A DNA stretch of 24,281 nt from Verrucomicrobiota bacterium (GCA_023457715.1 JAEWKR010000142.1:1-24281), one strand, 5' to 3'; counted from the first letter of the stretch, positions 14,726 to 22,255 are shown. Translations and numbers: made by a program. The notes: generated by a model from the letters alone, not told the origin.

Positions 14726-14880
14726 GCCTCACGCAGAGGCCGCAGAGTACCCAGAGGTCCAGACCAAGACATTCCGCCTGAAGGCGGGACAACGTACTCT
14801 GAGTGCCAAGCTTGGGTATGTTGTCCCGCCTTTAGGCGGAAGGCCTGTGCCTCCGCGGACACCGCTGCTCTGCGCGAGGC
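14726..14880. repeat. Nested inverted repeat between RNA methyltransferase genes
   Basis: Outer arms GCCTCACGCAGAGG (14726-14739) and GCTCTGCGCGAGGC (14867-14880). Inner arms TTCCGCCTGAAGGCGGGACA... (14772-14797) and its complement (14817-14842), differing at 2 of 26 positions. Each inner arm is itself a copy of the TCCGCCTnnAGGCGG palindrome. It fills most of the 257-bp divergent gap; no other feature is visible there. Confidence 0.85.
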
Positions 14881-14939
14881 CTGATTGGGATGCGATTCGT
14901 GGTTTGTGTTCACGCGCGGTTTTCGCTCTCCGTTGAGTC

Positions 14940-15767
14940 GTGCCAGCCCCGGAGAAGATCACCAGCCTGCAGAACCCGCGCGTGAAACAGCTCGTGAAGC
15001 TGCGCGACCGCCGTCCGCGCGACGAAGCGGGTGTGTTCCTGATCGAAGGCTACCGCGAGATCCGGCGCGCCCTGGAAAAACAGCTTCCGCTCCAGGAGGT
15101 TTATTTCTCCCCGGACTGGTTTCTGGGCGAAAACGAACGCGCCTTGCTGGCGACCGCCGAGGCCGCCGGGGCACGGTTGTTTGAGCTTTCGAAAGACGCA
15201 TTCGCCAAGGTCGCGTACCGCGAACGCCCCGACGGGCTGCTCGCCGTCGCCCCGCAATGGAAGCGCCAGTTGGAGGACTTGAACCTGCCGGCGGAGCCGT
15301 TTCTGCTGGTGGTGGAAGCGATCGAAAAACCCGGCAACCTGGGCACGATTCTCCGCAGTGCCGATGCGGCCGGATGTCACGCGGTCATTGTGTGCGATCC
15401 CGTCACCGATATCTTCAACCCCAATGTGGTCCGCGCGTCGACGGGCGTGCTGTTCTCCGTGCCCCTCGTGGTGGAGACGAGCGAACGCGTCCTGAGCTGG
15501 CTGCGCGAACGGCGGGTGCGGACGATCGCGACCACCCCGGCCGCGGAGCAGCTCTACACCGACTCCGATCTGAGCGGCCCGCTCGCGGTGGTGATGGGCA
15601 GCGAGCAATACGGTCTGAGCGAATTCTGGCTGAAGCACGCCGACCTGCCGGTGCGCATCCCCATGGCCGGCCAGGCCGACTCCCTCAACGTGGCGATGGC
15701 TACGATCATCACCCTCTTCGAAGCCGTGCGGCAGCGGAAACCGACCTCCGAGTTCACGGAGAAATGA
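14940..15767 (+). CDS. TrmH/SpoU-family RNA 2'-O-methyltransferase
   Basis: 275 aa. N-terminal substrate-binding domain (TSLQNPRVKQLVKLRDRRPR, EAGVFLIEGYREIRRAL) and C-terminal SPOUT knot. All three SpoU motifs are present: EAIEKPGNLGTILRSADAAG (motif 1, with the catalytic Arg), FNPNVVRASTGVLFSVPLV (motif 2) and GSEQYGLSEFWL ... RIPMAGQADSLNVAMA (motif 3). It methylates a ribose 2'-OH in rRNA or tRNA; the target is unknown. The start is GTG at 14940 with no Shine-Dalgarno motif. It stands alone: divergent from the uracil methyltransferase gene and convergent with oleD. Confidence 0.93.
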   Translation: MPAPEKITSLQNPRVKQLVKLRDRRPRDEAGVFLIEGYREIRRALEKQLPLQEVYFSPDWFLGENERALLATAEAAGARLFELSKDAFAKVAYRERPDGLLAVAPQWKRQLEDLNLPAEPFLLVVEAIEKPGNLGTILRSADAAGCHAVIVCDPVTDIFNPNVVRASTGVLFSVPLVVETSERVLSWLRERRVRTIATTPAAEQLYTDSDLSGPLAVVMGSEQYGLSEFWLKHADLPVRIPMAGQADSLNVAMATIITLFEAVRQRKPTSEFTEK

Positions 15768-15795
15768 GTTCTCGCGATCGATGAATCCGCCGAGC

Positions 15796-15870
15796 CCTTC
15801 CGCCGGAAGGCGGGACGACGCACTCAGACTCCTCCGACTTGGGTAGGTAGTCCCGCCTTCAGGCGGAAGG
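15796..15870. repeat. Stop-codon palindrome pair between SpoU gene and oleD
   Basis: Left copy CCTTCCGCCGGAAGGCGGGA (15796-15815) and right copy GTCCCGCCTTCAGGCGGAAGG (15850-15870), in inverse orientation, about 35 bp apart. The TCA at 15859-15861 in the right copy is the TGA stop of oleD on the minus strand. Confidence 0.87.
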
Positions 15871-16914
15871 TTGGGGACCGGCGCTCTTCGCTTTCAGGGC
15901 CGCTATCAGTTCTGCCGTGCCTTGGGCCATGCTGACGCGTGGTTCGAAACCAAGATCGCGTCGGGCCGCGGAGAGGTCGAACCAGTGGTCCTTCGCCAGT
16001 TCCGAGGCCACAAAGCGCGTCATCGGCGGCTCGCCGCGTAGGCGGAGCAGGCGCCACGCCGTCTCGAAGACCGCGCCGACGGCCCGGGCCGCCGGCAGCG
16101 GAATCCGCTTCGTGACCGCCGGTTGGCCCAACGCGACGAGCAAGCCGTTGATCCATTCCCACAGGATCACAGGCTCACCATTCGTGATGAAATAGGCGCG
16201 TCCGTTGACCCCGCCGGCAATCAGGGCGCGTTCCGCCAGCAGGTGGGCATCGACCGCGTTGTCCACGTGGACCATGTCGACGCGATTTGTCCCCTCGCCG
16301 ACGATGCGCAGCCGACCGGCGCGCGCGCGGGCCAGGACCCGGGGCACCAGGTGAGGGTCTCCGACCCCCCAGATCAGGTGCGGTCGCAACGCCACCGTCC
16401 GGAACCCGTCGCTCGCGGCCGCCCGGACCTCCTGCTCCGCCAGCGCCTTGGTCACGGGATACGGACTGGGACACCGGGTGGCGAGGGGGAGCGACTCATC
16501 GGCGCCGGCGAGATCGCGCCCGTTGTACACCACGCTCGGTGTGCTCGTATGCACCAGCCGGCGAACCCCGTGGGCGCGGCAGGCGGCGAGGACGGCGCGA
16601 GTCCCCAGCACATTCGTGGCATGGAATTCCTGATACGGACCCCAGACCCCCACCCGGGCCGCGACGTGAAACACCGTCTCCACGCCACGGCACGCCTCGC
16701 GCACCGCGACTGCGTCGGTCAGGGCCGCCCGGACGAAGCGAACCCCGCGCTTTTCCAGCTCTGGCACCGGGGTGCGGGCCAGCACCGTGACGGAGCGACC
16801 CGAGGCGAGCAGGCGCTCGACAAGCTTGCGGCCGAGAAACCCGGTCCCACCCGTGACCAGGGCTGGCCCGGTCGCCGCAGTTGCAGACTCGCTCGCGTGA
16901 GGAAGGGAGGCCAC
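15859..16914 (-). CDS. oleD: OleD-type NAD(P)-dependent reductase
   Basis: 351-aa extended short-chain dehydrogenase (3-beta-HSD/epimerase fold). The dinucleotide motif TGGTGFLG is near the N-terminus, and the active-site YPVTK follows HTSTPSVVYNGRDLAGADES. In the Ole pathway OleD reduces the 2-alkyl-3-ketoacid from OleA to the beta-hydroxy acid that OleC uses. Assignment as OleD rests on the family pattern plus direct coupling to oleC. I chose GTG at 16914, four bases after the oleC stop, with GGAG eight bases upstream, one of few Shine-Dalgarno-like sites in the window. The longer open frame to 17157 is the oleC gene out of frame. The C-terminus QPSA and the stop come from the palindromic repeat at 15850-15870. 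Confidence 0.85.
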   Translation of the reverse strand: MASLPHASESATAATGPALVTGGTGFLGRKLVERLLASGRSVTVLARTPVPELEKRGVRFVRAALTDAVAVREACRGVETVFHVAARVGVWGPYQEFHATNVLGTRAVLAACRAHGVRRLVHTSTPSVVYNGRDLAGADESLPLATRCPSPYPVTKALAEQEVRAAASDGFRTVALRPHLIWGVGDPHLVPRVLARARAGRLRIVGEGTNRVDMVHVDNAVDAHLLAERALIAGGVNGRAYFITNGEPVILWEWINGLLVALGQPAVTKRIPLPAARAVGAVFETAWRLLRLRGEPPMTRFVASELAKDHWFDLSAARRDLGFEPRVSMAQGTAELIAALKAKSAGPQPSA

Positions 16915-16918
16915 GCGA

Positions 16919-18607
16919 CTATCTCCGCAGTTCGATTTCGAAGCCCTTCGCCCTGGCGGCCCAGCGGGCCAGCGCGAGGCGGTGGATCTTGGCGTTGTGC
17001 CGCACGTCGACGGGAAACGTCGGCCGATAATAGAAAAGGTTGATGCGCTCCGTGTGGGCATGTTGCTGCGCCAGTGCTGCCAGCCCTCGCGAAATCCTCC
17101 GGCCCACCGCCGAATCCTGCAACGTCGCCTCGACCACCAGTGCGGGCCGCTGCTCACCGACGGGACCGAGCCCGATCAAGGCGCAGCGCTTCACGTCCGG
17201 GTGCCCGCGAAAGACCTGTTCGCACGGCTCCGTGTGCAACGTGCCGAAGCTGGCTTCGACGCGTTCGACCTTGCGGCCGCAGAACCACAACCGTCCCTCC
17301 GCATCCAGGTAGCCGCAATCGCCCATGCGATGCCAGACGGTGTCGCCGTCCGCGATCTTCGCGGCCGCCGTCGCCTCGGCGCGGCCATCGTACGTCTTTG
17401 TCACGACCGGCCCGCGCACGATGATCTCCCCGACCTCCCCTGCCGGGAGCCTCGTCGTGTCGCTGATCTGCCGCAGCGGACGATCCTCAATCGCGATGAT
17501 GCGCACCTCCATTCCGGCCACGACGCGGCCCACGCAGGCTCCGCGCACGCCCGCCGGGTCAACCTCCGCGGCGGACACCGTCGCAACGGGCAACGCCTCC
17601 GTGGCGCCGTAGGGGCTGTGCAGGGTTCCGCGCGGCAGGAAGGTCGGAGCGGCACGCCACAACGCCGCCGGAACCGGCGCGCCCGCGCAGAGCACGCGCC
17701 GCACGCTGTCCAGCCGCCACCCGCGTTGCACGCAATGGTCGGCGATCTTCCGCCACAAGGTCGGCGAGCCAAAGGAATTCGTGACCCCTTCCTGCCGGAT
17801 GGCCTGCACGATCTTCGCCGGGTCGACGTCCGCCGGCCGCCGGGGATCGATCTCCGGCACGACGGTCGTCATACCCAGCGCAGGGTTGAACAAGGCAAAG
17901 ATCGGCAGCAGCGGCAGGTCCACCTCGCCCGGCTGAATGTCGTAGGTCTGCTGGATCATCCGCACCTGGGCCTCGAACATGCCGTGCTCGTAGCAAACCC
18001 CCTTGGGAGCGCCGGTCGAACCCGAGGTGAAGAGGATGGCCGCGAGGGCGTTGCTTGCGGTCGGCGGCGCGATCCTCGTCTCGCTGGCGCTCCCCGCTAC
18101 ATCGGACCGACGCTCCGTGTAGCGGGGAGCGCCAGCGAGACGATTCGGCTCCGTCAACCGCGCCGTCAGCGAGCCACTTGCCCCCACCCGCACGCGGACC
18201 GAATGAAACGCCCGTCGCGCGACCCGACTCAGGATCTGCGCCAGCGGAATCCCAATCAGCGCCTGCGGCTGCGAATGCGCCACGGCGGCCAGAAAATGCT
18301 TCAGCCCCATCCCGGGATCGATGATCACGGGCACCGCGCCGATCCGAAAGGTGGCGAAGGCCGACGCAATCAACGGCAGCCCTTGTCGGACCATGACCAG
18401 GGTGCGATCGCCGGGCTTCACCCCGGCGGAACTCAGCCGCTGGCACCACGCGTTCACCTCGGCCTCCAGTTCGGCAAAGGAGAGCACCAGGTAGTCGATG
18501 TCTCCGCCCCGCGTCCGCCCTCGCGGAATCTTCAACGCAGCGCACTCCGGCTGCGCCGCCGCCCGCAGGGAAAGATGCCGGGCGATGTTGTGATCCTCGT
18601 CAGACAT
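16919..18607 (-). CDS. oleC: OleC-type acyl-adenylate-forming beta-lactone synthetase
   Basis: 562-aa ANL-superfamily enzyme. In the olefin pathway it activates beta-hydroxy acids with ATP to a beta-lactone. P-loop TSGSTGAPKG at 194-203, YGATE at 333-337, the GD of motif A7 at 429-430 with YLDAEGRLWFCGRK after it, and the A10 lysine K540 in RHNAKIHR. The pattern (HGMFEAQV, LPLLPIFALFNPALGMTTVV) matches OleC rather than ordinary acyl-CoA ligases, and oleD follows. Residues ~155-178 (RLAGAPRY ... GSASETR) are encoded by a perfect 26-bp-arm inverted repeat, inserted in frame in the linker just before the P-loop. No other motif is damaged, so the enzyme is probably active. Confidence 0.86.
   Translation of the reverse strand: MSDEDHNIARHLSLRAAAQPECAALKIPRGRTRGGDIDYLVLSFAELEAEVNAWCQRLSSAGVKPGDRTLVMVRQGLPLIASAFATFRIGAVPVIIDPGMGLKHFLAAVAHSQPQALIGIPLAQILSRVARRAFHSVRVRVGASGSLTARLTEPNRLAGAPRYTERRSDVAGSASETRIAPPTASNALAAILFTSGSTGAPKGVCYEHGMFEAQVRMIQQTYDIQPGEVDLPLLPIFALFNPALGMTTVVPEIDPRRPADVDPAKIVQAIRQEGVTNSFGSPTLWRKIADHCVQRGWRLDSVRRVLCAGAPVPAALWRAAPTFLPRGTLHSPYGATEALPVATVSAAEVDPAGVRGACVGRVVAGMEVRIIAIEDRPLRQISDTTRLPAGEVGEIIVRGPVVTKTYDGRAEATAAAKIADGDTVWHRMGDCGYLDAEGRLWFCGRKVERVEASFGTLHTEPCEQVFRGHPDVKRCALIGLGPVGEQRPALVVEATLQDSAVGRRISRGLAALAQQHAHTERINLFYYRPTFPVDVRHNAKIHRLALARWAARAKGFEIELRR
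18076..18143. repeat. Perfect 26-bp inverted repeat inside oleC
   Basis: Left arm 18076-18101 (starts TCGTCTCGCTGGCGCTCCCC) and right arm 18118-18143 are exact reverse complements, around a 16-base spacer. The 68-bp unit lies in frame in oleC and adds about 23 residues. Both strands read as similar peptides (RLAGAPRY on each). No terminal duplication is obvious by eye. Confidence 0.92.
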
Positions 18608-18625
18608 GCGCTGACGGGGGCGCCC

Positions 18626-19804
18626 TCAGGCGTTCTGCAACGACGGCTCGTGCCGCAGGAGATCGGCCTGCCAGGGCTGGAGGATCTCGGCGATCCGCGA
18701 CGGGGCCCGGGCAATCTGCGCGAGCTGCGATCGATTCGCGATCAACGTCGGATCCAGCTCGAGTTTGCCGGCGACGCGGTCGCGGTCCGCCCGGATGCGC
18801 TCCTGCAGCTCGATCTCCGCCTGGGTCAGTGCGACGTGATTCGGGTCGCGGCCAGGCCGGCGCGGCAGGGTCTTCGGATCGCGCGCCAGACCTGCGCGCA
18901 CTGCCGCGGCCAGAGAGGGAAAAATCCGGTCGTGGCGTTTGCCGAGGTGTACCTGGTTCAGGATCGTCGCATCCGAATCACCCGATTCGGCCGCCTCGGC
19001 GATCTTGAGCAACAATTGGTTCCCGCAGACCTTGAAGGGCGGGGTGTCGAGCCGCTGGGCCTGCGCCTCGCGCCAGTGCCAGACGGCATGCAGCACGCTG
19101 AGGCCGGCGCCACGCAGGCGCTCACTGCGTCCGATGCGCCAGTCGTTCTCCGTGGGAGGAGCGAACCCCTGGGCGCCGGCGGCGATTTGCGCCCGACACT
19201 GCTGCTCGAGCCAGGACAGGCGGCCGAGCCGTTTCAGATCGCGGGTCAGGATGTCGCGCAGCGCGGGCAGATGCCAGACATCGAGCGCCGCATAGTTGAG
19301 CAGTTTGGGCGTGATCGGACGCTTGGACCAGTTGGCCTTCTGGCCTTCCTTGTCGAGGGTCACGCCGAAGTGCTGGTCCAGCAGCGAGGCCAGACCGATC
19401 CGCTGCAAGCCGAGCAGCTGGGCCGCCAGCATGGTGTCGAAAAGGCTCTTCGGCTGGAAGCCGCACAGGTCGTGCAGAAGCCGCAGATCGAAATCGCTCC
19501 CGTGCATGATCAGGTGCTTGTCGGCGAGCGCCTGCCACAGGGGGTCCAGCTTCAGTCCCGGTGCGAGCACGTCGACGAGAAACACATCCCCATCGACCAG
19601 GAACTGCAGCAGGCAGACCCGGGTGCGGTAATGAAACATGTTGTCCGCCTCCGTATCCAGGGCGACTTCGTCGACTTGCTGGAGGGCAGCCAGCAGGGGC
19701 CCGAGCGAGCCGGGCTGATCCAGGAGGTGAAACGCGGGAGGACGAGTGGTCACTTTCACGCCCAGCAAACGCCGGAGCTGTGTCGGAAGAAAGCGTGAAA
19801 TCAT
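18626..19804 (-). CDS. rnd: Ribonuclease D
   Basis: 392-aa DEDDy 3'-5' exoribonuclease that trims tRNA and other stable RNA 3' ends; cytoplasmic. Exo I is VALDTEADNM, Exo II HGSDFDLRLLHD, Exo III NYAALDVWHLPALRD, followed by an HRDC-like helical region (LDTPPFKVCGNQLLLKIAEA) and a second C-terminal helical domain. Length is usual for the family. The start ATG at 19804 overlaps the stop of the HDAC-like gene (ATGA); an ATG 24 bases further upstream would lengthen the overlap. oleC begins 18 bp downstream, so HDAC-rnd-oleC-oleD is probably one transcript, although the four proteins have no obvious common pathway. Confidence 0.94.
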   Translation of the reverse strand: MISRFLPTQLRRLLGVKVTTRPPAFHLLDQPGSLGPLLAALQQVDEVALDTEADNMFHYRTRVCLLQFLVDGDVFLVDVLAPGLKLDPLWQALADKHLIMHGSDFDLRLLHDLCGFQPKSLFDTMLAAQLLGLQRIGLASLLDQHFGVTLDKEGQKANWSKRPITPKLLNYAALDVWHLPALRDILTRDLKRLGRLSWLEQQCRAQIAAGAQGFAPPTENDWRIGRSERLRGAGLSVLHAVWHWREAQAQRLDTPPFKVCGNQLLLKIAEAAESGDSDATILNQVHLGKRHDRIFPSLAAAVRAGLARDPKTLPRRPGRDPNHVALTQAEIELQERIRADRDRVAGKLELDPTLIANRSQLAQIARAPSRIAEILQPWQADLLRHEPSLQNA

Positions 19805-20691
19805 GCAGAACGGGGCGCGTTCTCCCACGCCGTGAGGAAAGCATCAATCAACAAAGGAAGCTGATCGCTATAGCCCCCCTCCAATATCGCCGCCGCGGGC
19901 CGGCCCGTTTCCGCCAGCCAGCTGCCAAGGGTGGCAAAGTCCTCCTGGACGAGGGTCATCTGGGTGATGGGGTCGCCCGCGAAGGCATCGAAGCCCGCCG
20001 ACACCAGGATCAGGTCCGGGGCGAAGCTCATGATCGCATCGAGCGACGCGCGCAGCGCCGCGAGGTGCGCCGGTCGGGGCGCATGCGGCGGCACGGGCCA
20101 GTTGCGGATGGCCGGACCATGGTCCTGCGTCCCCGTGCCCGGGTATCCGGGGTATTGATGCACCGAGGCAAAGAAATACCGCTCCGGCGCCTGCTGCGCG
20201 TGCAGGATAAACTCCGTGCCGTTGCCATGATGGGCGTCGAAATCCCAAACCGCCACCCGCTTCACGCCGAGCACCTGGGTAGCGTAGAGCGCCGCGATGG
20301 CAATGGAGCTGTAATAGCAGAAGCCCATGGCTTGGTCCGCCGTGGCGTGATGCCCCGGCGGGCGCATCAGCGAGAAGACCGGCGTCCGTTCTGTCTGCGC
20401 GTGGCGCGCGGCCTGGATCGCCGCCCCGACCGCGCGGCGCGCATGGTCCGGGATGCCGGGCAGGAACGGGGTGTCCTCATCGAAGTCCCTGGGTTGGACG
20501 ATCCGCTTGAGGTGGGCCGGCGTATGTGCCAGCAGCAGGGTGCTGTCGGTCACTTCGAAGTCCGGGACCAGCCACGTCCACTCCGGATGCGCCTGCCGGA
20601 GGTGCGCCGCGGACTTCACCGCGCGCGCCGGCTGTTCCGGCCGCAGGTACGAGCCGTACTCGGCGCAGCGCGGATCGTGGAGGATGAGCAT
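19801..20691 (-). CDS. Histone-deacetylase-family (AcuC/APAH-like) deacetylase
   Basis: 296-aa arginase/deacetylase-fold enzyme. RPPGHHA at 110-116 carries the tandem active-site histidines. The zinc ligands are D152 and H154 in DFDAHHGNG, and D235 in SAGFDAF. SVHQYPGYPGTG is at 176-187, and the catalytic tyrosine loop is not obvious by eye. Bacterial members deacetylate acetyl-lysine (AcuC acting on acetyl-CoA synthetase) or acetylpolyamines; the substrate here is unknown. It is the first gene of the minus-strand run and overlaps rnd by four bases. The ATG at 20691 follows CTCACTTTTCCA, without a Shine-Dalgarno motif. The 256-bp region upstream carries palindromes and heptamer repeats. Confidence 0.92.
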   Translation of the reverse strand: MLILHDPRCAEYGSYLRPEQPARAVKSAAHLRQAHPEWTWLVPDFEVTDSTLLLAHTPAHLKRIVQPRDFDEDTPFLPGIPDHARRAVGAAIQAARHAQTERTPVFSLMRPPGHHATADQAMGFCYYSSIAIAALYATQVLGVKRVAVWDFDAHHGNGTEFILHAQQAPERYFFASVHQYPGYPGTGTQDHGPAIRNWPVPPHAPRPAHLAALRASLDAIMSFAPDLILVSAGFDAFAGDPITQMTLVQEDFATLGSWLAETGRPAAAILEGGYSDQLPLLIDAFLTAWENAPRSA

Positions 20692-20719
20692 TGGAAAAGT
20701 GAGTCAGAGAACGGACTGC

Positions 20720-20920
20720 GTTTCGAGTTTCCGGTTTCAGGCTGCGATATGGAAAACCTTCCGCCTAAAGGCGGGACAACATACCCGAGCTCAGAGTACG
20801 TTGTACCGCCTTTAGGCGGAAGGTTTGGTCCGACCTCATGGCCCTCAGAGTACGTTGTACCGCCTTTAGGCGGAAGGTCTGGATCCGAGTTCAAAACCCA
20901 AAACTCAAAACTCGAAACTC
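20720..20920. repeat. Nested repeat: three palindromes inside heptamer arms
   Basis: Three copies of the TCCGCCTnnAGGCGG-type palindrome: 20755-20784 inverted, 20790-20824 and 20844-20878 direct. The last two are 35 bp each and identical, 54 bp apart. Outside are heptamer tracts: 20893-20920 is AAAACCC, AAAACTC, AAAACTC, GAAACTC. 20720-20737 is its rough inverse, with GTTTCGAGTTT exactly complementary to 20908-20918. The block fills the divergent gap between the HDAC-like gene and queC. Confidence 0.87.
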
Positions 20921-20947
20921 CCCTCGGGGATCGCTTCCCTACCCTGC

Positions 20948-21604
20948 ATGAAGGTCATCGTGCTATGTTCCGGCGGAATGGATTCCGTTACTGCCCTGCA
21001 CTGGGCGAAGCGGCATCACGACGTCGTTTCCGCGCTGAGCTTTGACTACGGCGCCAAGCACAATGATCGCGAGATTCCCTGCGCCGCAGCCCAGGCCGCC
21101 GGGCTGGGGATCCCTCATCAGACCATCGCGCTGGATTTCATCAACCGGCTGTTCGCCTCGGATCTCCTGAAAAGCGGCGGCGAGGTGCCCGATGGACATT
21201 ACGCCGCGGCCAACATGAAGCAGACCGTCGTGCCCTTCCGGAATGCGATCCTGCTGTCGATTGCCTGCGGATTCGCGGAAAGCGTGGGCGCGCAGGGTGT
21301 GGTGATCGCGGCGCACACGGGCGACCACACCATCTACCCGGATTGCCGGGAGGACTTCATGCAGGCGATGGGGACCGCCATGCGGACGGGCACCTACGCG
21401 CAAATCGAACTGCTCCGGCCGTTTATCGCGCTGACGAAGGGGCAGATCGCGTCCGAAGGCGCCCGGCTCGGCGTCGATTTCGCCCGCACGTGGTCATGCT
21501 ACAAGGGTCGGGAATGGCACTGCGGCACCTGCGGCACCTGCGTCGAGCGCAAGGAAGCCTTCCGCGACGCGGGCGTGGCGGATCCGACCGTGTACGAGGC
21601 CTGA
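20948..21604 (+). CDS. queC: 7-cyano-7-deazaguanine synthase
   Basis: 218 aa. It converts 7-carboxy-7-deazaguanine, ATP and ammonia to preQ0 in queuosine (or 7-deazaguanine DNA) biosynthesis; cytoplasmic. The PP-loop SGGMDS is at 8-13. The C-terminal zinc site is C184, C192, C195 and C198 (CYKGREWHCGTCGTC). Length is normal. The ATG at 20948 follows a C/T-rich leader (TCGCTTCCCTACCCTGC) without a Shine-Dalgarno motif. queE, the preceding step in the pathway, lies 1.9 kb away on the other strand; queD is not in the window. Confidence 0.96.
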   Translation: MKVIVLCSGGMDSVTALHWAKRHHDVVSALSFDYGAKHNDREIPCAAAQAAGLGIPHQTIALDFINRLFASDLLKSGGEVPDGHYAAANMKQTVVPFRNAILLSIACGFAESVGAQGVVIAAHTGDHTIYPDCREDFMQAMGTAMRTGTYAQIELLRPFIALTKGQIASEGARLGVDFARTWSCYKGREWHCGTCGTCVERKEAFRDAGVADPTVYEA

Positions 21605-21621
21605 AGCCGCGTCCTATTTCT

Positions 21622-21730
21622 GATTTATGATCTATGATTTATGATTTGGTCGAACCAAGCGACGGCCAGCAACGGCGTTCGGGCACTCAGACGCACCCAA
21701 TCATAAATCATAAAGCGTAAATCATAAATT
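21622..21730. repeat. Inverted heptamer arms
   Basis: Left: GATTTAT, GATCTAT, GATTTAT, GATTT (21622-21647). Right: ATCATAA, ATCATAA, AGCGTAA, ATCATAA, ATT (21700-21730), essentially its reverse complement. They enclose about 50 bp of GC-rich sequence with a weak CGAAC/GTTCG hairpin. The block sits 17 bp past the queC stop and could act as its transcript end, though it lacks a normal terminator shape. Confidence 0.85.
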
Positions 21731-21736
21731 CGCCGG

Positions 21737-21781
21737 CCTCCCCCTCCCACTCTCACTTTCACTCTCCCTTTCCCTCCCCCC
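21737..21781 (+). promoter_or_regulatory. Pyrimidine-only leader before the DUF5069 gene
   Basis: Forty-five bases with no G and only three A, running directly into the ATG at 21782 (CCTCCCCCTCCCACTCTCAC ... CCCTCCCCCC). There is no Shine-Dalgarno motif. It is the extreme case of the C/T-rich leaders seen before most genes in this window. A role as an S1-type ribosome entry site is inference. Confidence 0.5.
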
Positions 21782-22255
21782 ATGCCCTCCCGTCCGATTC
21801 CCGGCTCCAGCGGCGACGTTCTCACCTGCCTGCCGTCCCCCTATCTGCCGCACGGTCCCACGGGCTTGCTTTATCTCCCCCGCTTTCTGGCGAAGTGCCG
21901 CTACGTGAAGGAGAACGGCGCCCTCCCGCCCAGCTACGCCAAAAACTACAAGCGCGGGTTGGACCGCTTTCTCTGTCTGCATCTCGGCATCGCTCCGGCC
22001 GCAGTGGAGGAGATCGTCCATCGTTGCCTGGAGCGGGGAGCTTCCGAAGCGGAAACCGATCGCGAACTGCAGGCGCTGTTTCCGCCCGACGTACGGGCCG
22101 CGAAATGGAATCGCGACTTGGTGCAGAAGGGCATGACCCCCGCAGGCCGCGAGTTCCTGCGCGAAGCCCTGACGAAGATGGGCTGTGCGGACCGCAGCGA
22201 TGAAATCCTAAGTATCCCGGACCTCATCGACTTCGACGAGGGGCGGATCGAGTGA
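21782..22255 (+). CDS. DUF5069 domain protein
   Basis: 157 aa with no signal peptide or membrane segment. The segment TGLLYLPRFLAKCRYVKENG, then LPPSYAKNYKRGLDRFLCLH and LGIAPAAVEEIVHR, matches the pattern of DUF5069 proteins (a small helical family with ..L..LPRmidKaR.., recognised from memory). The C-terminal half (ETDRELQALFPPDVRAAKWN, then KGMTPAGREFLREALTKMGC) is also helical, with an acidic tail. Function unknown. The start follows a 45-base pyrimidine tract. It is probably a single-gene unit; the next gene is 129 bp downstream. Confidence 0.75.
   Translation: MPSRPIPGSSGDVLTCLPSPYLPHGPTGLLYLPRFLAKCRYVKENGALPPSYAKNYKRGLDRFLCLHLGIAPAAVEEIVHRCLERGASEAETDRELQALFPPDVRAAKWNRDLVQKGMTPAGREFLREALTKMGCADRSDEILSIPDLIDFDEGRIE

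Noticed and set aside
16912..17157. Longer N-terminus for the OleD-type reductase
   Set aside because: The extra 81 residues lie inside oleC in another frame and precede the Rossmann fold without family similarity; GTG at 16914 has a GGAG site.
16982..19798. A 938-codon open frame on the plus strand across oleC and RNase D
   Set aside because: It is antisense to two well-identified genes, rich in Arg/Gly/His/Gln as expected for a shadow frame in high-GC DNA, and has no recognisable domain.
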